Shown: positions 44,998-56,962, counted from the stretch's first letter. The stretch is 64,000 bases of DNA from Yoonia maritima (GCF_003003285.1 NZ_PVTP01000007.1:62001-126000); one strand, 5' to 3'. The notes: generated from the sequence alone by a model not told the origin. Program-made: numbers and translations.

Positions 44998-45216
44998 ATG
45001 AATAACTCGGCAAAAATGGACCAGATTGAGGTTTTGCGCGTCAAACTGGAAGTTTTGCGACAAGAGCACCGTGACTTGGATACTGCAATCGGGGCGCTGC
45101 ATGAAAATCCGACGGCGGATATGTTGACGTTAAAGCGCCTTAAGCGACAGAAACTGATGCTCAAGGATCGTATTGTCGCACTAGAAGACCGCATTTTGCC
45201 TGATATTATCGCCTGA
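44998..45216 (+). CDS. DUF465 / YdcH-like small coiled-coil protein
   Basis: A 72-residue protein dominated by a heptad helix (QIEVLRVKLEVLRQEHRDLDTAIGAL) and the family ending LKRLKRQKLMLKDRIVALEDRI. YdcH/DUF465 proteins are common in alphaproteobacteria and their role is unknown. The start chosen is the ATG at 44998; the frame could begin at a TTG five codons earlier. Confidence 0.8.
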   Translation: MNNSAKMDQIEVLRVKLEVLRQEHRDLDTAIGALHENPTADMLTLKRLKRQKLMLKDRIVALEDRILPDIIA

Positions 45217-45285
45217 TAGGCCGTTGCAGGTTTGACCGCCTTGGCTATAGTGCCGCTTCCTTTTGAAACCGAGGATAAGAACAGT

Positions 45286-45774
45286 ATGACGCAACCTTTG
45301 GTCGGCATTATTATGGGTAGTCAGTCGGACTGGCCCACCATGCGAGAAGCGGCGGAAGTCCTCGATGAATTGGGTGTTCCTTACGAGGCGAAAATCGTTT
45401 CGGCGCATCGCACACCTGATCGACTGTGGGATTACGGTAAGACAGCGGTTGATCGTGGTCTGCAGGTTATCATTGCCGGGGCAGGCGGCGCGGCCCACCT
45501 ACCGGGTATGATGGCATCCAAGACGCGCGTTCCTGTTGTTGGCGTACCTGTTCAGACAAATGCGCTGTCGGGCGTTGATAGCCTCTATTCCATTTTGCAG
45601 ATGCCTCGCGGTTTTCCCGTTGCGACAATGGCGATCGGGGCGGCTGGCGCAAAGAATGGCGGCCTGATGGCTGCAGGTATTCTTGCGCTGCAAGATCCAG
45701 CGCTGGCCGAACGGTTGGATGCTTGGCGCACAGCACTTTCAGACTCTATTCCGGATGAACCAACAGATGAATAA
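45286..45774 (+). CDS. purE: N5-carboxyaminoimidazole ribonucleotide mutase
   Basis: Moves the carboxylate of N5-CAIR to carbon 4 in purine synthesis. It is a 162-residue class I PurE with [10 protein letters not shown] near the N-terminus, [13 protein letters not shown], and [11 protein letters not shown], which are the CAIR-binding loops. The start at 45286 has GAGGATAAG upstream. Its 3' end overlaps purK by eight bases. Confidence 0.95.
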   Translation: MTQPLVGIIMGSQSDWPTMREAAEVLDELGVPYEAKIVSAHRTPDRLWDYGKTAVDRGLQVIIAGAGGAAHLPGMMASKTRVPVVGVPVQTNALSGVDSLYSILQMPRGFPVATMAIGAAGAKNGGLMAAGILALQDPALAERLDAWRTALSDSIPDEPTDE

Positions 45775-46840
45775 ACCGCTGCCCGTCGGGGCCACGATTG
45801 GTATTTTGGGTGGCGGCCAGCTGGGTCGCATGTTGTCTGTCGCGGCATCACGCCTTGGCATCAAAACTCACATCTTTGAACCGGGTGCGAACCCGCCAGC
45901 GGGCGAAGTCGCAGACAAAATCACGACGGCAAGCTATGATGATGTTGAGGCACTGACCGCCTTTGGCAAGTCTGTTGACGTTATCACCTACGAATTCGAG
46001 AACATCCCGACTAGCGCGCTCGATTTACTTGAATCCTTAGCGCCAATTCATCCGGGTCGTCAGGCATTGGCAACAAGCCAAGACCGTTTGACAGAAAAGG
46101 CATTCTTGCAGGGGCTTGGTTTGCAAACCGCACCTTTTGCGGATGTCGGAAACGCGGATGATCTGGCCAAAGCGATTGCAGAAATCGGTACGCCCGCGAT
46201 CTTGAAAACCCGGCGTATGGGTTACGACGGCAAGGGCCAAGCCCGCATTATGTCGCCAGACGACGCGGATCAGGCACTGGCCGATATGGCAGGTGCGCCC
46301 GCCATTTTGGAAGGCTTTATTAGTTTTAGCCACGAGGTGTCGATCATTGGCGCACGTAGCCCAGATGGTGCTGTTGCCTGCTATGATCCCGGCGAGAACG
46401 TCCACGAAGACGGTATTTTGCGCACAACAACTGTGCCCGCCAAACTAACACCAAGCCAGCGCACTGATGCTGTGCTGTTGGCTGCTAATATTCTAAATGC
46501 GCTGGATTATGTTGGTGTGATGGGTGTCGAACTATTCGTCACGCCAAATGGTTTGATCGTGAATGAGATTGCGCCACGCGTGCATAACTCTGGTCACTGG
46601 ACACAAAACGGCTGCACGATCTGTCAGTTCGAACAGCACATCCGTGCTGTGGCTGGCTGGCCGCTGGGCAGTGGTTCGCGGCATTCGGACGTTGTGATGG
46701 AAAACCTGATCGGCGACGATATGGACCGCGTTCCAGAATTGGCGCTGACTGACGCTGCGATCCATCTGTATGGTAAAGCTGAAGTAAAGCTGGGCCGTAA
46801 AATGGGCCATGTGAACCGGATTGTTAAGGCAGCGACTTAG
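45767..46840 (+). CDS. purK: N5-carboxyaminoimidazole ribonucleotide synthase
   Basis: An ATP-grasp enzyme of 357 residues that makes N5-CAIR from AIR, bicarbonate and ATP for PurE. It opens with [22 protein letters not shown], followed by the ATP-grasp elements [26 protein letters not shown] and the C-terminal [17 protein letters not shown]. The start chosen is the ATG at 45767 with GGATG nine bases upstream, overlapping the purE stop. An ATG at 45755 is also possible. Its stop overlaps the converging lipase gene (TTAG). Confidence 0.94.
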   Translation: MNKPLPVGATIGILGGGQLGRMLSVAASRLGIKTHIFEPGANPPAGEVADKITTASYDDVEALTAFGKSVDVITYEFENIPTSALDLLESLAPIHPGRQALATSQDRLTEKAFLQGLGLQTAPFADVGNADDLAKAIAEIGTPAILKTRRMGYDGKGQARIMSPDDADQALADMAGAPAILEGFISFSHEVSIIGARSPDGAVACYDPGENVHEDGILRTTTVPAKLTPSQRTDAVLLAANILNALDYVGVMGVELFVTPNGLIVNEIAPRVHNSGHWTQNGCTICQFEQHIRAVAGWPLGSGSRHSDVVMENLIGDDMDRVPELALTDAAIHLYGKAEVKLGRKMGHVNRIVKAAT

Positions 46841-47568
46841 TCTGCCTTTTCCGTACCAAAGATAACGCCAGTCAGGCTGAGGTCATGATCGAATCTTCCT
46901 TCTTTCAGGAAGAATAGGACTTCTTCCATGACCAAAGGGTTGTTCATCATAAACGTGTGGGTGACGGGAAGCACGATCTGGTCCGTCATCCCATCCAGCC
47001 TGGTTGACGCGACAGATACCTTGCCGTCGTCAGGGCCTTCGATTAGCGCGGAGTAGACCGGGTTCAAGGTGCGATCACCAGCGATCACCCCAATCTCATA
47101 GGGTAGGTATTCAAGGCTATTGGGCACGCTATCTGGCTCTGTGCCGAGCTGTAGGCCTGCCGGGCCATTGACCCATTGAAAGGGTTCAAAATCGCCAAAG
47201 ATATCGACAAGCTCTGACCCGGCATTCGGTGGCCCAAGCATGACGACGCGGCCCATTTGCTCTGGTCTGTTTTCAGTGAGCCACAGCCGCACCAAAATAC
47301 CGCCCATGGAATGGGTCACAAAGTTGATGCGTTTATCGCCACATGCCGCGACATCTTCGGTCACGTATTCATCGACCAATGTTTGGATCGGAGCCTCGGT
47401 CGAGGGGTATCCGCGGTTCACAACCTGATAGCCTTCTTCCTCGAGCACCAACTGCAACGGGGTAAGCGACATTTCCGTTCGGGCAAGCCCATGCAAAAGC
47501 ACAACACATTCCTGTGCCGAAGTGGCGGTCGCGGACAGACTAAGGGCGGCGGCAATGAATGTTTTCAT
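46837..47568 (-). CDS. Secreted alpha/beta-hydrolase, lipase-like
   Basis: A 243-residue exported hydrolase with a signal peptide ([18 protein letters not shown], cleavage near TSA-QE), an oxyanion segment [10 protein letters not shown], and the nucleophile elbow THSMGG. The conserved PNAGSELVD and a C-terminal catalytic His in LPVTHTFMM follow. It belongs with PGAP1/LipA-like triacylglycerol lipases. The substrate is unknown. Its stop overlaps that of purK by a few bases. Confidence 0.82.
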   Translation of the reverse strand: MKTFIAAALSLSATATSAQECVVLLHGLARTEMSLTPLQLVLEEEGYQVVNRGYPSTEAPIQTLVDEYVTEDVAACGDKRINFVTHSMGGILVRLWLTENRPEQMGRVVMLGPPNAGSELVDIFGDFEPFQWVNGPAGLQLGTEPDSVPNSLEYLPYEIGVIAGDRTLNPVYSALIEGPDDGKVSVASTRLDGMTDQIVLPVTHTFMMNNPLVMEEVLFFLKEGRFDHDLSLTGVIFGTEKAD

Positions 47569-47616
47569 GCAATTATAGTTAGCACTGCATTGGCATTGTA
47601 AAAGGGGAACGGCACG

Positions 47617-48447
47617 TCATTTTTGCGCGTATAGCGAAACTGCTATGCCACCCAGCACAAGCACACCTGCAATGGCCATTTTTAAGCTGACGGTTTCACC
47701 CAAGAACAGGACGCCAAAAGCGACAGTGATCACCGGAACGCTTAGCTGTGCGATGCCTGCGATGGTCGTCTGAAGGCTAGGTAGAACGCGGTACCACAAT
47801 GCATAGCCGAGCCCCGACGTGATAGCGCCCGCTGCGATGGCGGTCACAATCCCCATTGGCGCTACTGGGTCGCGGCTGATGAAGCCGATCGCGACAAGCG
47901 GCACGCATAAGAGAAAGTTGCTCGCGGTTGCGCCTAGAGGGTCTGCCTCACGCCTACCTAACAAGGTATACGCCCCCCACCCCACGGCTGCACTGATCAT
48001 CGCAATGATGCTGGCCGCAGGCATCGGGCGGATCTCTGATGGCCATAGCAGAACGCATAACCCGCCGAGTGCGATGAACATGCCTAGCCAGCGTTGGGCC
48101 GACACGGTCTGTTTCTCAATGATGGCCCAACCGAAGATGACGACTTGAAGTGCACCAAATAAGATCAATGCGCCAACGCCTGCGTCAAGGTTTTGATAGG
48201 CCCAGGAAAACCCGATCATATAGGTGGTAAGTGCCACAGCACCCGCCAATCGTTTTGGTGATACGATAACCGGCGCGGGGGTCTTGCGAAGCGCGATCAA
48301 AACCCAAAGCATCGCAGCGCCAGCAGCGACACGTATCGCAGCAAAGCTCATCGGGCTCATGTCATAGTTTGCGACACCGATCCGGTTCAAAACAGAGTTT
48401 GCCGCAAAGGCGGTCATGGTTAGCGCCACAGCTAAGAAGAGCTTCAT
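47617..48447 (-). CDS. EamA/DMT-superfamily transporter
   Basis: A 276-residue membrane protein with ten predicted helices in two five-helix EamA repeats (first ALTMTAFAANSVLNRIG and AAIRVAAGAAMLWVLIAL; second GWGAYTLLGRREADPLGAT and PVITVAFGVLFLGETVSLKMAIAGVLVLGGI). Such proteins export amino acids or other metabolites. It is read just after the GNAT gene with a three-base gap. Confidence 0.85.
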   Translation of the reverse strand: MKLFLAVALTMTAFAANSVLNRIGVANYDMSPMSFAAIRVAAGAAMLWVLIALRKTPAPVIVSPKRLAGAVALTTYMIGFSWAYQNLDAGVGALILFGALQVVIFGWAIIEKQTVSAQRWLGMFIALGGLCVLLWPSEIRPMPAASIIAMISAAVGWGAYTLLGRREADPLGATASNFLLCVPLVAIGFISRDPVAPMGIVTAIAAGAITSGLGYALWYRVLPSLQTTIAGIAQLSVPVITVAFGVLFLGETVSLKMAIAGVLVLGGIAVSLYAQK

Positions 48448-48450
48448 AGT

Positions 48451-48945
48451 CTAAATGTCCGCAAACGGGGCAGGGTAGACGAGCGTTTGTTGTGGCTGCG
48501 CGTCACCAGCGCCTGCAAGCAGCGTGTGCTCAATATGATACGATGATTGCAGGTTCTTGGCGGCGTCAGATGAAAAGCCAGCGCTTTGGTAAAACTTGGC
48601 GTCACCAATAACGACCACAGGCGTTTTCGTCAGCCGAGCCCACTCGGTCAGCACGCCTATCATACGTTTGCCATAGCCGCGCCGCTGCACATCTGGATGA
48701 ATCGCCACAGGCGCAAGGCAGAGCCAGCCTTTCGGTTTCACCATATAGGATAGCGCGTAGTAGCCGATGATCTGACCATCCATCGGCAGTACGGTTTCGC
48801 CCGCAATCACGCGCGATTTGCGTAATGCAGCGACAAGGCGCGATTCATCAGGACCACCAAAGGCGAGGTCGAGTAGCGCATCAACAGCGGGTTCTTCGCC
48901 GCGCTTCATGTCGCGGGCAAAGTCGGGTGTTTGGAAAAGGTTCAT
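48451..48945 (-). CDS. GNAT-family acetyltransferase
   Basis: A 164-residue protein. The acetyl-CoA loop motif VAIHPDVQRRGYGKRMI is the R/Q-x2-G-x-G/A signature, preceded by the substrate-side strands (IGYYALSYMVKP) and followed by DAKFYQSAGFSS. This resembles YhbS-type N-acetyltransferases. Substrate unknown. The start chosen is the ATG at 48945; a TTG nine codons upstream is possible. Confidence 0.85.
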   Translation of the reverse strand: MNLFQTPDFARDMKRGEEPAVDALLDLAFGGPDESRLVAALRKSRVIAGETVLPMDGQIIGYYALSYMVKPKGWLCLAPVAIHPDVQRRGYGKRMIGVLTEWARLTKTPVVVIGDAKFYQSAGFSSDAAKNLQSSYHIEHTLLAGAGDAQPQQTLVYPAPFADI

Positions 48946-49036
48946 TCGCCGGACGGTAACGGTGGGTGACAACGGCGTCTAGCTGTGACCAAGGCTGATA
49001 GGGATTTTGTGATCCGCGTTTTAATGGAGCAAATGG

Positions 49037-49068
49037 AAAGGGCGGCCCGAAATCGGACCGCCCTTTTT
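49037..49068. terminator. Bidirectional terminator downstream of groEL
   Basis: AAAGGGCGG (49037-49045) pairs with CCGCCCTTT (49058-49066) with a CCGA/TCGG inner pairing and T-runs on both sides. The gap between the GNAT start and groL stop (48946-49172) holds nothing else visible. Confidence 0.8.
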
Positions 49069-49172
49069 ATATCGTCGCATTGTTTGGCAGATAGACTTCA
49101 AAGCTCTCATCGTTTCTTGCGAAACGACTGCCGCTTTGCAGTCTGAGCCGAATTTCCTTGCGGAAATTCTGC

Positions 49173-50837
<1,665 letters not shown>

Positions 50838-50887
50838 CTAATTGCGTGACATGCGTAGGGTGGATTTCAATCCACCGACCTACGGAA

Positions 50888-51172
50888 TTAAAGAATTCCG
50901 AGGATGTCGCTTTCTTTCATGATCAACAGGTCTTCACCGTCGATCTTGACTTCAGTGCCGGACCATTTGCCAAACAGCACTTTGTCGCCAGCCTTAACAG
51001 CCATTGCAATCAGCTCACCGCTGTCTTTGCGTGCGCCTTCGCCAGTGCTAACTACTTCGCCTTCAGCAGGCTTTTCTTTAGCGCTGTCAGGAATGATCAA
51101 GCCGCCAACAGTCTTTTCGTCGCCTTCAATGCGACGAACGAGTACGCGGTCGTGAAGTGGTGTAAATGCCAT
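50888..51172 (-). CDS. groS: Co-chaperonin GroES
   Basis: A 94-residue lid of the GroEL chamber. It has [32 protein letters not shown] (mobile loop), [29 protein letters not shown] and the ending DILGIL. It is the first gene of the operon, with a CIRCE element upstream. Confidence 0.97.
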   Translation of the reverse strand: MAFTPLHDRVLVRRIEGDEKTVGGLIIPDSAKEKPAEGEVVSTGEGARKDSGELIAMAVKAGDKVLFGKWSGTEVKIDGEDLLIMKESDILGIL

Positions 51173-51205
51173 TTCAGAACTTCTCCAGTTCGTGTTTCTC
51201 CCATG

Positions 51206-51232
51206 TTAGCACTCACTATGTTCGAGTGATAA
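51206..51232. promoter_or_regulatory. CIRCE element (HrcA operator) of groESL
   Basis: TTAGCACTC, nine bases, GAGTGATAA. This matches the CIRCE consensus TTAGCACTC-N9-GAGTGCTAA at 17 of 18 positions. It lies 34 bases upstream of groES and is expected to be bound by the HrcA repressor. Confidence 0.88.
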
Positions 51233-51319
51233 CGAAGCGTAGTTAGGCACGCATTCAACCCGAGTCAACAGCACGCCCCAGTAATCCTGTCATTTTCCCA
51301 AAAAGAGCAGTTTTATTAT

Positions 51320-51502
51320 TCAAAAGGGCTTAGTGCTGTCGTTGTTTTCTTCGTGTGGCTTGTCTTCATCTTCTGACAAGATCCGCCAAGCATCGCCCTC
51401 TAGATCTTCATATTGGTCGCTGCGCAGGCTCCATAAAAACGCGATCAACCCAAGCCCGCCAAGAACCAAAGATACCGGGATCAAGATGACCAGAATATTC
51501 AT
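51320..51502 (-). CDS. ccoS: cbb3 oxidase assembly protein CcoS
   Basis: A 60-residue protein with one N-terminal helix (ILVILIPVSLVLGGLGLIAFLWSL) and the family motif RSDQYEDLEGDAWRIL. CcoS is needed to insert cofactors into CcoN. The start overlaps the ccoI stop (ATGA), so it closes the ccoGHIS operon. Confidence 0.92.
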   Translation of the reverse strand: MNILVILIPVSLVLGGLGLIAFLWSLRSDQYEDLEGDAWRILSEDEDKPHEENNDSTKPF

Positions 51503-53646
51503 ACCCGCCCTCGCAGTCGTAGCGCATTCGCCAACACTGTGATTGATGAAGCAGACATTGCAATAGCCGCAAGCAGCGGGGTGGCAAATCCCATCAGTGC
51601 AACAGGAATAGCAATAAGGTTATAGCCCGCCGAAATCGCGAAATTCTCGACGATCCGTCGCTTTGCGGCCCGTGCGACCAAGGGCAATTCGATAAGCGGT
51701 GTCAGGCTATCGTTTAGCAAGACCACGTCAGACGCCGCGCGTGACGCGTCTGCAGCGGTTGCGGGCGAAACAGATGCGTATGCGGCGGCCAATGCGCCTG
51801 TGTCGTTTAACCCGTCTCCGACCATCAACACCCTCGCGCCTGTGCCTGCAAAGCTTTCGACATAGGCAATCTTGTCGGCTGGTGTGGTGTTTGCTTGCCA
51901 GCGCGTGATCCCAAGCGCCTCTGCGACCTTTCCGGTTTCTTCAGCATCGTCACCTGATACCAGATGCAGTGAAAGCCCCGCGTTCTGCCACGCTTGGATT
52001 AACGCGCGTGCGCCCTCGCGCAGTTCTGAACGAAGCGCGATCTTTTGCGGTGGCTGGTTGCCAATCTGGATATACGTGCCGGCCTGCGTACCAAGCCATG
52101 CGCCGGATCCAAGCCGGACGTCTTGTCCGTTCCATCGAGCGCTGATCCCCCGGCCGGGGTGTTCTTTCTGGTCGCTGACCACTGCTGCGGTCACTCCAGT
52201 AAGCGAGGCGGCAATGGCTTGCGATATTGGGTGCGTAGCGTTTTGCGTCATGGCAAGCGCAAGAGCTTGGGTTTGTTCATCCATCATATCGCGTGCAGCA
52301 GCGGGCATGGTCAGTGTCCCGGTTTTGTCGAAAATCACGGTGTCGACCTCGGCTAACCGTTCTAGCGCTGTACCGTCCTTGACCAACAATCCCGCCCGGA
52401 AAAGCCGACCGGCGGCGGTTGTTGATACGGCTGGAACGGCAAGGCCTAACGCGCAAGGGCAGGTGATAATCAGAACCGCGACCGCAATATTCAACGAAAG
52501 GCGCACATCGCCTGAATAGGCAACCCAACCCAAGAACGCGACCAAAGCCAGCAGATGAACAACGGGCGCATAGATTGCGGCCGCTCTGTCTGCGATGGCG
52601 GTATAGCGGTTTCGGACTGCCTCGGCTTGATCGACCATGGTCACCATCTTGCGTAGGGTGGTATCTTCGCCAACGGTGGTCGCGCGAATGATCAGCGGAC
52701 CGGTCATGTTGACCTCGCCTGCGGTGACCGCTGCATCTGGGCCAGCGTCTGCTGTACGGCTTTCGCCAGTCAGAAGGGATCGGTCAATTTGACTAGCCCC
52801 TTCGACAATGATGCCGTCCACAGGAATACGACCGCCGGGCAGGACTTGGATATGGTCGCCGATGGACAACTCTGCAAAGTCGATCATTTCGCGTGTATCG
52901 CCACGCAGCCGCATGACGCGCGGCACCTCAAGCGCCGAAAGCTGCGCAGCGGCAGATGCTGCGGCTTTGCGACTGCGGTGATCCAGATAACGCCCAATCA
53001 ATAAAAAGAATGTGAGCGATAGTGCGGCGTCAAAATAGGCTTGCGCGCCGCCGTAAAAGGTTTCGAACAGGGACATGCCAGCGGTCAAAAGGATCGCCAG
53101 TGAAATTGGAACGTCCATGTTCAGTTTGCGGACGGACAGCGCGCTCCATGCGTTGTGAAAGAATGGTTGCGCCGCATAGATCAGCGCGGGCAGGGCGATC
53201 ATGGCGCTGATCATGTGGAACAGATGTTGGGTTGCGCCGACGGCACCCGACCAAACCGCCACAGATAGCAACATAACATTCATCATCGCAAAGCCCGACA
53301 CCGCAATGCGGGTCATCAGTCCCCGACCATATGTGTCGGTGTCGGCCCCAAGCAGGGAAGTGTCCAAAAGACGCGCTTCAAATCCCGCTAATTCCAAAGT
53401 GTCGATTAACTGCTCTGGCGCGATCGGCCGATCCAACCCTACCGTCACCCGTTTCATCGACAGGTTTACGCGGGCATTCGCGACGCCGTTCACGCCGCGC
53501 AGCGCACGTTCGACCCCATTAATGCAGGCTACGCAATGGATGGCAGGCAACGACAAAACGATCTGGCTATTGCCGTTTGAGGCCGCCTTTTCAAGCGTCC
53601 CTTCAGGCATGCCAATACATGCCGGACATGCAGCAGCTTGTGTCAT
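51499..53646 (-). CDS. ccoI: Copper-exporting P1B-type ATPase CcoI
   Basis: A 715-residue heavy-metal ATPase that supplies copper for cbb3 oxidase assembly. An N-terminal CPACIG and an HMA domain with CVACINGVERAL (from about residue 38) precede the membrane segments. It has the P1B CPC motif ITCPCALGLA, phosphorylation site FDKTGTLT, TGES-type actuator loop LTGESRTAD and the hinge MVGDGLNDTGALAAA. It overlaps ccoH and ccoS by ATGA on both sides. Confidence 0.94.
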   Translation of the reverse strand: MTQAAACPACIGMPEGTLEKAASNGNSQIVLSLPAIHCVACINGVERALRGVNGVANARVNLSMKRVTVGLDRPIAPEQLIDTLELAGFEARLLDTSLLGADTDTYGRGLMTRIAVSGFAMMNVMLLSVAVWSGAVGATQHLFHMISAMIALPALIYAAQPFFHNAWSALSVRKLNMDVPISLAILLTAGMSLFETFYGGAQAYFDAALSLTFFLLIGRYLDHRSRKAAASAAAQLSALEVPRVMRLRGDTREMIDFAELSIGDHIQVLPGGRIPVDGIIVEGASQIDRSLLTGESRTADAGPDAAVTAGEVNMTGPLIIRATTVGEDTTLRKMVTMVDQAEAVRNRYTAIADRAAAIYAPVVHLLALVAFLGWVAYSGDVRLSLNIAVAVLIITCPCALGLAVPAVSTTAAGRLFRAGLLVKDGTALERLAEVDTVIFDKTGTLTMPAAARDMMDEQTQALALAMTQNATHPISQAIAASLTGVTAAVVSDQKEHPGRGISARWNGQDVRLGSGAWLGTQAGTYIQIGNQPPQKIALRSELREGARALIQAWQNAGLSLHLVSGDDAEETGKVAEALGITRWQANTTPADKIAYVESFAGTGARVLMVGDGLNDTGALAAAYASVSPATAADASRAASDVVLLNDSLTPLIELPLVARAAKRRIVENFAISAGYNLIAIPVALMGFATPLLAAIAMSASSITVLANALRLRGRV

Positions 53647-54095
53647 TGCGCAGTCAACTGAATACGACGACGAAAGATCGTGCCGTCGTCGGCCTCAAGC
53701 ACCAAGCGCAAATTCCAATAGCCTGCGCCCGCATCCACATTCGCGTGCATTGCGCCGTTCACAATCGTGAACGCAGGTGTCATGTCTTGGGCAACGTTGG
53801 TTGCGCGACCTAATGTGGCACTGACGACTTTTGGCGTGATCGGCGTGCCATTCGCATCGGTGACGGATAGCGTCAGTTCCGTATGGGTCAGATGTGTCTC
53901 TAAGGTCCAGCCGAGTGCATTTTGCGCCGCGCGATCAGCATCAAACGACTGACTTGCGACATAGGAATTGCGCGTTTCCAAGCCGGGGAATGTTTGCACC
54001 GCCTTGTAGGCTAGTGTGAGGTTTACGCCGATGATTGTTCCAAAGGCGACAACCATAATCCCAAGCATATGCCATCCGGTAAATTCACGGGTCAT
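53643..54095 (-). CDS. ccoH: FixH/CcoH family protein
   Basis: A 150-residue protein with an N-terminal membrane anchor (WHMLGIMVVAFGTIIGVNLTLAY) and the FixH periplasmic domain (TFPGLETRNSYVASQSFDADRAAQNALGWT). It assists cbb3 oxidase assembly and stability. It overlaps both neighbours by four bases (ATGA). Confidence 0.9.
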   Translation of the reverse strand: MTREFTGWHMLGIMVVAFGTIIGVNLTLAYKAVQTFPGLETRNSYVASQSFDADRAAQNALGWTLETHLTHTELTLSVTDANGTPITPKVVSATLGRATNVAQDMTPAFTIVNGAMHANVDAGAGYWNLRLVLEADDGTIFRRRIQLTAQ

Positions 54096-55507
54096 TGTGC
54101 AGCCCTTCCGTTAAAAATTGTGTCCTTATGGGCGCGTTCGCCCGACGTAAGATCTTCGACCCAGAAACGCAGATCTGTCCGGTCTGCAGTCGCAGGGGCA
54201 TCGCCCGGCCGGGCCGATACGTAGACGCGCTGCAACATTGTCTCGTTCGCAGGGACGGTGATGCTTCGTTCTGCTGTGCCTTCAAGCTCAATCCGCAGGA
54301 TTTCGTCTGACGTGAGAGAGAGATGGAATTCACGATCGTCACCGTTCTTATTCAACAGGCGAATATCGTAGATGTTACGGATTGTTCCGTCCGACAGGGT
54401 CACGAATGTTGGATTGCGCACAGGCGATACAGTCATTTCGATATCGGCGCGAATGAACAATGCAAAGACCAAGCCAAACCCAATCAGCGCCCATAGCCCG
54501 GTGTAAAGCATGGTACGGAAACGCAGCACGTGTTGCCAGATGGGTTTGGGAGGCTGGCCAGCCGCTTCGCCCTCTTGGTCAGACAGGGCTAAGTAATCAA
54601 TCAGCCCGCGTGGCTTGCCGATCTTGGCCATGATGTCGTCACAGGCGTCGATGCAAAGGGCGCATGTGATGCACTCCATCTGTTGACCGTCGCGGATGTC
54701 GATACCTGCAGGGCAAACGTTGACGCAGGCCATGCAGTCGATGCAATCGCCCGTCGTGTTGTCGTGTTTTTTACCGCGTGGTTCACCGCGCCAATCGCGG
54801 TAGGCGACGGTTAGCGTTTCAGGGTCCATCATTGCGGCCTGAATGCGGGGCCAAGGACACATGTAGTTACAGACCTGTTCGCGCATAAAGCCGCCAAAAA
54901 CAAATGTCGTTGCGGTCAAAACGGCGATAGTGGCCCAAGCAATCGAAGGTGCTTGAAAGGTCACGAGGTCACGGGCCAGTGTCGGCGCGTCCGCGAAATA
55001 GAACACCCAAGCACCACCTGTGGCCAACGCAATAACAAGCCAGACTGCCCACTTTGTCACGCGTAGCCGCCATTTGCGAAAATCCCACTTGGCCTTCCAT
55101 AGGCGTACACGCGCGTTGCGGTCACCCTCAATCCAGCGTTCAACAAGGATGAATAGGTCAGTCCAAACCGTTTGGGGACAGGTATAGCCACACCAAACGC
55201 GCCCAAGCGCGGATGTGAACAAAAACAGGCCCAAGCCTGCCATGATCAAAAGGCCTGCGACAAAGTAGAATTCATGCGGCCAGATTTCGATCCAGAAGAA
55301 ATAAAACCGGCGGTGCGCCATATCGATCAATACTGCCTGATCCGGCAGGTTGGGGCCGCGGTCCCATCTGATCCATGGCGTCAGATAGTAAATACCAAGC
55401 GTCACGGCCATCACCCACCACTTAAGGTTTCGGTAATACCCTTTGACGCGGCGCGGAAATATTGGTTCGCGCGCAGCATAAAGCGATTGTGGCTCGGTAG
55501 ATGACAT
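54092..55507 (-). CDS. ccoG: CcoG/RdxB, polyferredoxin-type copper reductase
   Basis: A 471-residue membrane protein with an N-terminal helix (WWVMAVTLGIYYLTPW), further helices containing the Cys motifs WCGYTCPQTVW and NYMCPWPRIQ, and a cytoplasmic double [4Fe-4S] ferredoxin domain. The latter has CIDCMACVNVCP and CITCALCIDACD near residues 250-290. A periplasmic C-terminus follows. CcoG family members act in copper reduction for cbb3 oxidase assembly. The start chosen is the ATG at 55507; an ATG at 55540 is also possible. It is the first gene of ccoGHIS with a perfect FNR box upstream. Confidence 0.93.
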   Translation of the reverse strand: MSSTEPQSLYAAREPIFPRRVKGYYRNLKWWVMAVTLGIYYLTPWIRWDRGPNLPDQAVLIDMAHRRFYFFWIEIWPHEFYFVAGLLIMAGLGLFLFTSALGRVWCGYTCPQTVWTDLFILVERWIEGDRNARVRLWKAKWDFRKWRLRVTKWAVWLVIALATGGAWVFYFADAPTLARDLVTFQAPSIAWATIAVLTATTFVFGGFMREQVCNYMCPWPRIQAAMMDPETLTVAYRDWRGEPRGKKHDNTTGDCIDCMACVNVCPAGIDIRDGQQMECITCALCIDACDDIMAKIGKPRGLIDYLALSDQEGEAAGQPPKPIWQHVLRFRTMLYTGLWALIGFGLVFALFIRADIEMTVSPVRNPTFVTLSDGTIRNIYDIRLLNKNGDDREFHLSLTSDEILRIELEGTAERSITVPANETMLQRVYVSARPGDAPATADRTDLRFWVEDLTSGERAHKDTIFNGRAAQ

Positions 55508-55572
55508 AAGATGACCTAGCGGTTTTAGTTCTGTTCGCATCGTCCCTTTTAAAGAGCCAAACGCATAGGTCT

Positions 55573-55586
55573 TTGATGTGGATCAA
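55573..55586. promoter_or_regulatory. FNR box upstream of ccoGHIS
   Basis: TTGATGTGGATCAA fits TTGAT-N4-ATCAA exactly. It lies 66 bases before ccoG and 96 bases before the divergent MFS gene. Confidence 0.85.
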
Positions 55587-55681
55587 TAGTCGCGAAGCTA
55601 TGCCTGTGGCGCGCTGTCGCACAAGCGATCTGCGATCTTAAGGTATCGCCAACGTCAAAAAACGAGCGTAATGCTTTTGCC

Positions 55682-56911
55682 ATGCAAATAATTCGCCTTG
55701 AAGATACTCATAATTTACCGTTCTGGCGTCGGCCTGCGGCCCTTTTATTCCTAATGGCAATGGCCATGCCCGTCGCGTTTTCGACGTGGTCGGCGTTGTT
55801 GAATAACTTTGTTATCGATGTCGCTAACTTTGACGGTAGCGACATCGGCTGGCTGCACACAGTGCGCGAAATTCCGGGTTTCTTAGCTATTGGTGTGATT
55901 GCCATCATCATGTTCGTGCGTGAGCAGGTGTTGGGTATGGTCGCGCTTGTGATGCTTGGCGTGGCCACGGGGCTTACGGCGCAGTTTCCAACAATGGGCG
56001 GAATTCTGACGCTGACGATGCTGTCGTCGATCGGCTTTCACTATTACGAAACAGTGAACCAATCGCTTCAGCTTCAGTGGATCGATAAAAAGAAGGCCCC
56101 GCAAACGATTGGTTGGCTTATGGCCGCTGGATCAGGTGCGACTTTGGTTGCTTACATCCTTATCGTGATGACATGGCGAGCCTACGACCTTAGCTATAAC
56201 TTCGTCTATATGGTCTCAGGCGGGTTCACGGCGATCGTCGCGCTGTTTTGCTTGTTCGCCTATCCGCAGTTCGAGGCTCCACACCCGCAGCTGAAAACCT
56301 TTGTCCTACGCAAGCGGTATTGGCTATATTACGCAATGCAATTCATGGCAGGTGCGCGACGCCAGATATTTGTGGTGTTCGCTGGCTTTATGATGGTCGA
56401 GAAATTCGGCTTTAAGGTTCACGAAATTACGGCGCTTTATACTATTAACCTTGTCGTCAACATTATCGTTGCTCCGTTGATGGGGCGGATTGTGTTTAAG
56501 TTTGGCGAGCGGCGGGCTTTGTTGTTCGAATACTTTGGCCTGATCCTTGTGTTCCTTGCTTACGGTGGATTGTACTTCTTTAGCTGGGGCGTGATTATCG
56601 CCTCTGCACTATATGTCATTGACCACATGCTTTTTGCATTGGCCCTGGCGCTTAAGACGTATTTTCAGAAAATCGCCGACCCACAAGATATCGCACCAAC
56701 CGCTGCTGTTGCCTTTACGATCAACCATATCGCAGCTGTCTTTTTGCCGGCTGGGCTTGGGTATCTGTGGCTGTTGTCGCCGGCCGCTGTGTTCGTGACT
56801 GCCGCTTGTATGGCCGCGACTTCATTTGGGCTTGCGCTTTTGGTGCCGCGTCATCCTGGCCCTGGACACGAGACTGTGTTCCAAGGCGCATTACTTGCCC
56901 CGGCAGAGTAG
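55682..56911 (+). CDS. MFS-family transporter
   Basis: A 409-residue membrane protein with about 12 predicted helices in the major facilitator fold. Segments include LFLMAMAMPVAFSTWSALLNNFVIDVANFDGSDIGWLHTVREIPGFL at the N-terminus and HMLFALALALKTYFQKIADPQDIAPTAA late in the chain. I cannot name the substrate. It is divergent from ccoG with an FNR box between, so it may be oxygen-regulated. Confidence 0.82.
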   Translation: MQIIRLEDTHNLPFWRRPAALLFLMAMAMPVAFSTWSALLNNFVIDVANFDGSDIGWLHTVREIPGFLAIGVIAIIMFVREQVLGMVALVMLGVATGLTAQFPTMGGILTLTMLSSIGFHYYETVNQSLQLQWIDKKKAPQTIGWLMAAGSGATLVAYILIVMTWRAYDLSYNFVYMVSGGFTAIVALFCLFAYPQFEAPHPQLKTFVLRKRYWLYYAMQFMAGARRQIFVVFAGFMMVEKFGFKVHEITALYTINLVVNIIVAPLMGRIVFKFGERRALLFEYFGLILVFLAYGGLYFFSWGVIIASALYVIDHMLFALALALKTYFQKIADPQDIAPTAAVAFTINHIAAVFLPAGLGYLWLLSPAAVFVTAACMAATSFGLALLVPRHPGPGHETVFQGALLAPAE

Positions 56912-56962
56912 AATAACCTTCCGGACACTCTATATCTGACAGAATAGACGAGGAGACTGATC